Virus record (IMG/VR): IMGVR_UViG_3300045119_000242
Span: 1-28,545 of that record
DNA from: a virus
Length of the DNA: 28,545 bases
Direction: 5' to 3' (one strand)
The translations under genes and the position numbers were made by a program. The notes below the pieces were generated by a model that worked only from the letters and a program-made list of their open reading frames with translations, did not search any database and was not told the DNA's origin. Shown one piece after another: positions 27,921 through 28,545 of the stretch (position 1 is the stretch's first letter; each line of letters opens with the position of its first letter).

Positions 27921-28545
27921 GATTTCCGGAATTGCAGCAAGATCGCGATCTGGCGGAGCTGGTTCACCAGATCGACCGGCGCCAGGATCTTCACCAGCCC
28001 GTTTCCGGCGTCCTCGGCGACGATGTTTTTCGCGAACGTCGTCGAGTTTTGGACATAGCCCGCGATCTCTAACGCGCGATATTCGCTGATCACGGACGCG
28101 CGGATCATCCCCGCGGTGACGCAATTCGAGCCCGCGGTGACGAGCGTCGCATCCGTGACGAGCTTTTTCCGGGCGTAGCGGGCGAGGAGGTAGTTCGCCA
28201 GATCGCGCGCGACGAACATCAGCCCGTACATGGTTTCGACATCGAGGTATGAGTTGTCCGTCGCCCCCGCGGCGTTTTTTTGGTAGGTCGTCGCCATCCT
28301 CTCGATGATCACGGTCCCGTCGTCGCCGACGCGATAGGTGCTCAACCCGTCATAAAGGAGCGTATTGCGCTCGCCGATCGACCAGCGCGAGGCGACGGGC
28401 GGCGCCTTCAGATCGGTGGAGATGTATTGCAGCGGCAAGCCGGGATCGACGCGCAGGGATGCCGCGCAATGCGCCCCGACATGCGCCGCCCAGGCCCAGG
28501 CGGGATCCGGCGAGTCGTTAAACGCGATGATCGACATATGCTGAT
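27917..28545 (-). CDS. contractile tail sheath protein (Mu gpL-like), C-terminal part, cut by the right edge
   Basis: The frame is open to the window end, so the gene starts outside; an internal Met lies at 28537. The 209 visible residues have the sheath C-terminal layout: RVGDDGTVIIERMATTYQKN, SYLDVETMYGLMFVARDLAN, YLLARYARKKLVTDATLV, TAGMIRASVISEYRALEIAG, VKILAPVDLVNQLRQIAILL. Mu-type sheaths are near 490 residues, so more than half is missing. The sheath contracts to drive the tube into the host. Confidence 0.9.
   Translation of the reverse strand, partial: QHMSIIAFNDSPDPAWAWAAHVGAHCAASLRVDPGLPLQYISTDLKAPPVASRWSIGERNTLLYDGLSTYRVGDDGTVIIERMATTYQKNAAGATDNSYLDVETMYGLMFVARDLANYLLARYARKKLVTDATLVTAGSNCVTAGMIRASVISEYRALEIAGYVQNSTTFAKNIVAEDAGNGLVKILAPVDLVNQLRQIAILLQFRKS

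Noticed and set aside
1-28545. tRNA, rRNA or IS element
   Set aside because: No cloverleaf-like sequence, ribosomal segment or transposase was seen on reading both strands; a tRNA scan would be decisive.

Overview
The window is about 28.5 kb of GC-rich, tightly packed DNA. Genes overlap by ATGA, GTGA or TGATG junctions almost throughout, and I see no tRNA, rRNA, CRISPR array or insertion sequence. It reads as most of a temperate myovirus or prophage genome from an alphaproteobacterium. The host guess rests on a GapR/DUF2312-type protein, base composition and gene style, and is an inference. Both edges cut genes: a Pro/Gly-rich protein at the left and the tail sheath at the right.

Layout. (1) Positions 1-4725 are a leftward operon. 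In transcription order it encodes a winged-helix replication-type protein, a helicase-loader-like protein, a P22_AR_N antirepressor-like protein, a GapR-like protein with an AT-hook, a zinc-ribbon protein, a VRR-NUC nuclease, a second copy of the Mu gp41-type tail assembly chaperone, a 30-residue micro-protein, and a small HTH protein that could be a RinA/ArpU/Q-like late activator. (2) Positions 4726-5181 are an AT-rich control region with divergent promoters and two 16-bp operators fitting TTYGCCANCNGGCGAA, with a half site. (3) Positions 5182-13336 are a rightward operon: small HTH regulator, membrane micro-protein, AddB/Cas4-like PD-(D/E)XK nuclease with four cysteines placed for an Fe-S cluster, putative single-strand annealing protein, Rad50/SbcC-like ATPase with a CxxC hook, several small proteins, a tyrosine integrase and a YkgJ-type cysteine-cluster protein. 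(4) Positions 13337-14328 hold repeats and hairpins that could be an attachment site, followed by a gene fusing the integrase-type N-terminal domain to a GIY-YIG nuclease. (5) Positions 14578-28545 are a leftward tail operon in Mu order: sheath, tube, gp41 with a -1 frameshift, tape measure, gpN, gp44, gp45, gp46, gp47, gp48, fibres.

How it works together. The nuclease, annealing protein and SMC-like ATPase look like a phage recombination module. The winged-helix and loader-like proteins probably support replication. The operators probably repress both early operons. A Mu-type contractile tail is joined to tyrosine-integrase integration rather than transposition. If the genome is circular or circularly permuted, the left operon would run into head genes and then back into the sheath at the right edge.

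Most notable: the integrase-domain/GIY-YIG fusion next to a cluster of GCAAACC repeats, the second gp41 paralogue in the early operon, a baseplate spike protein (gp45) extended by collagen repeats and an S74 chaperone, the split gpN gene, an Arg-rich gene inserted between sheath and tube, and a T TTT TTA slippery site in the tail chaperone gene.
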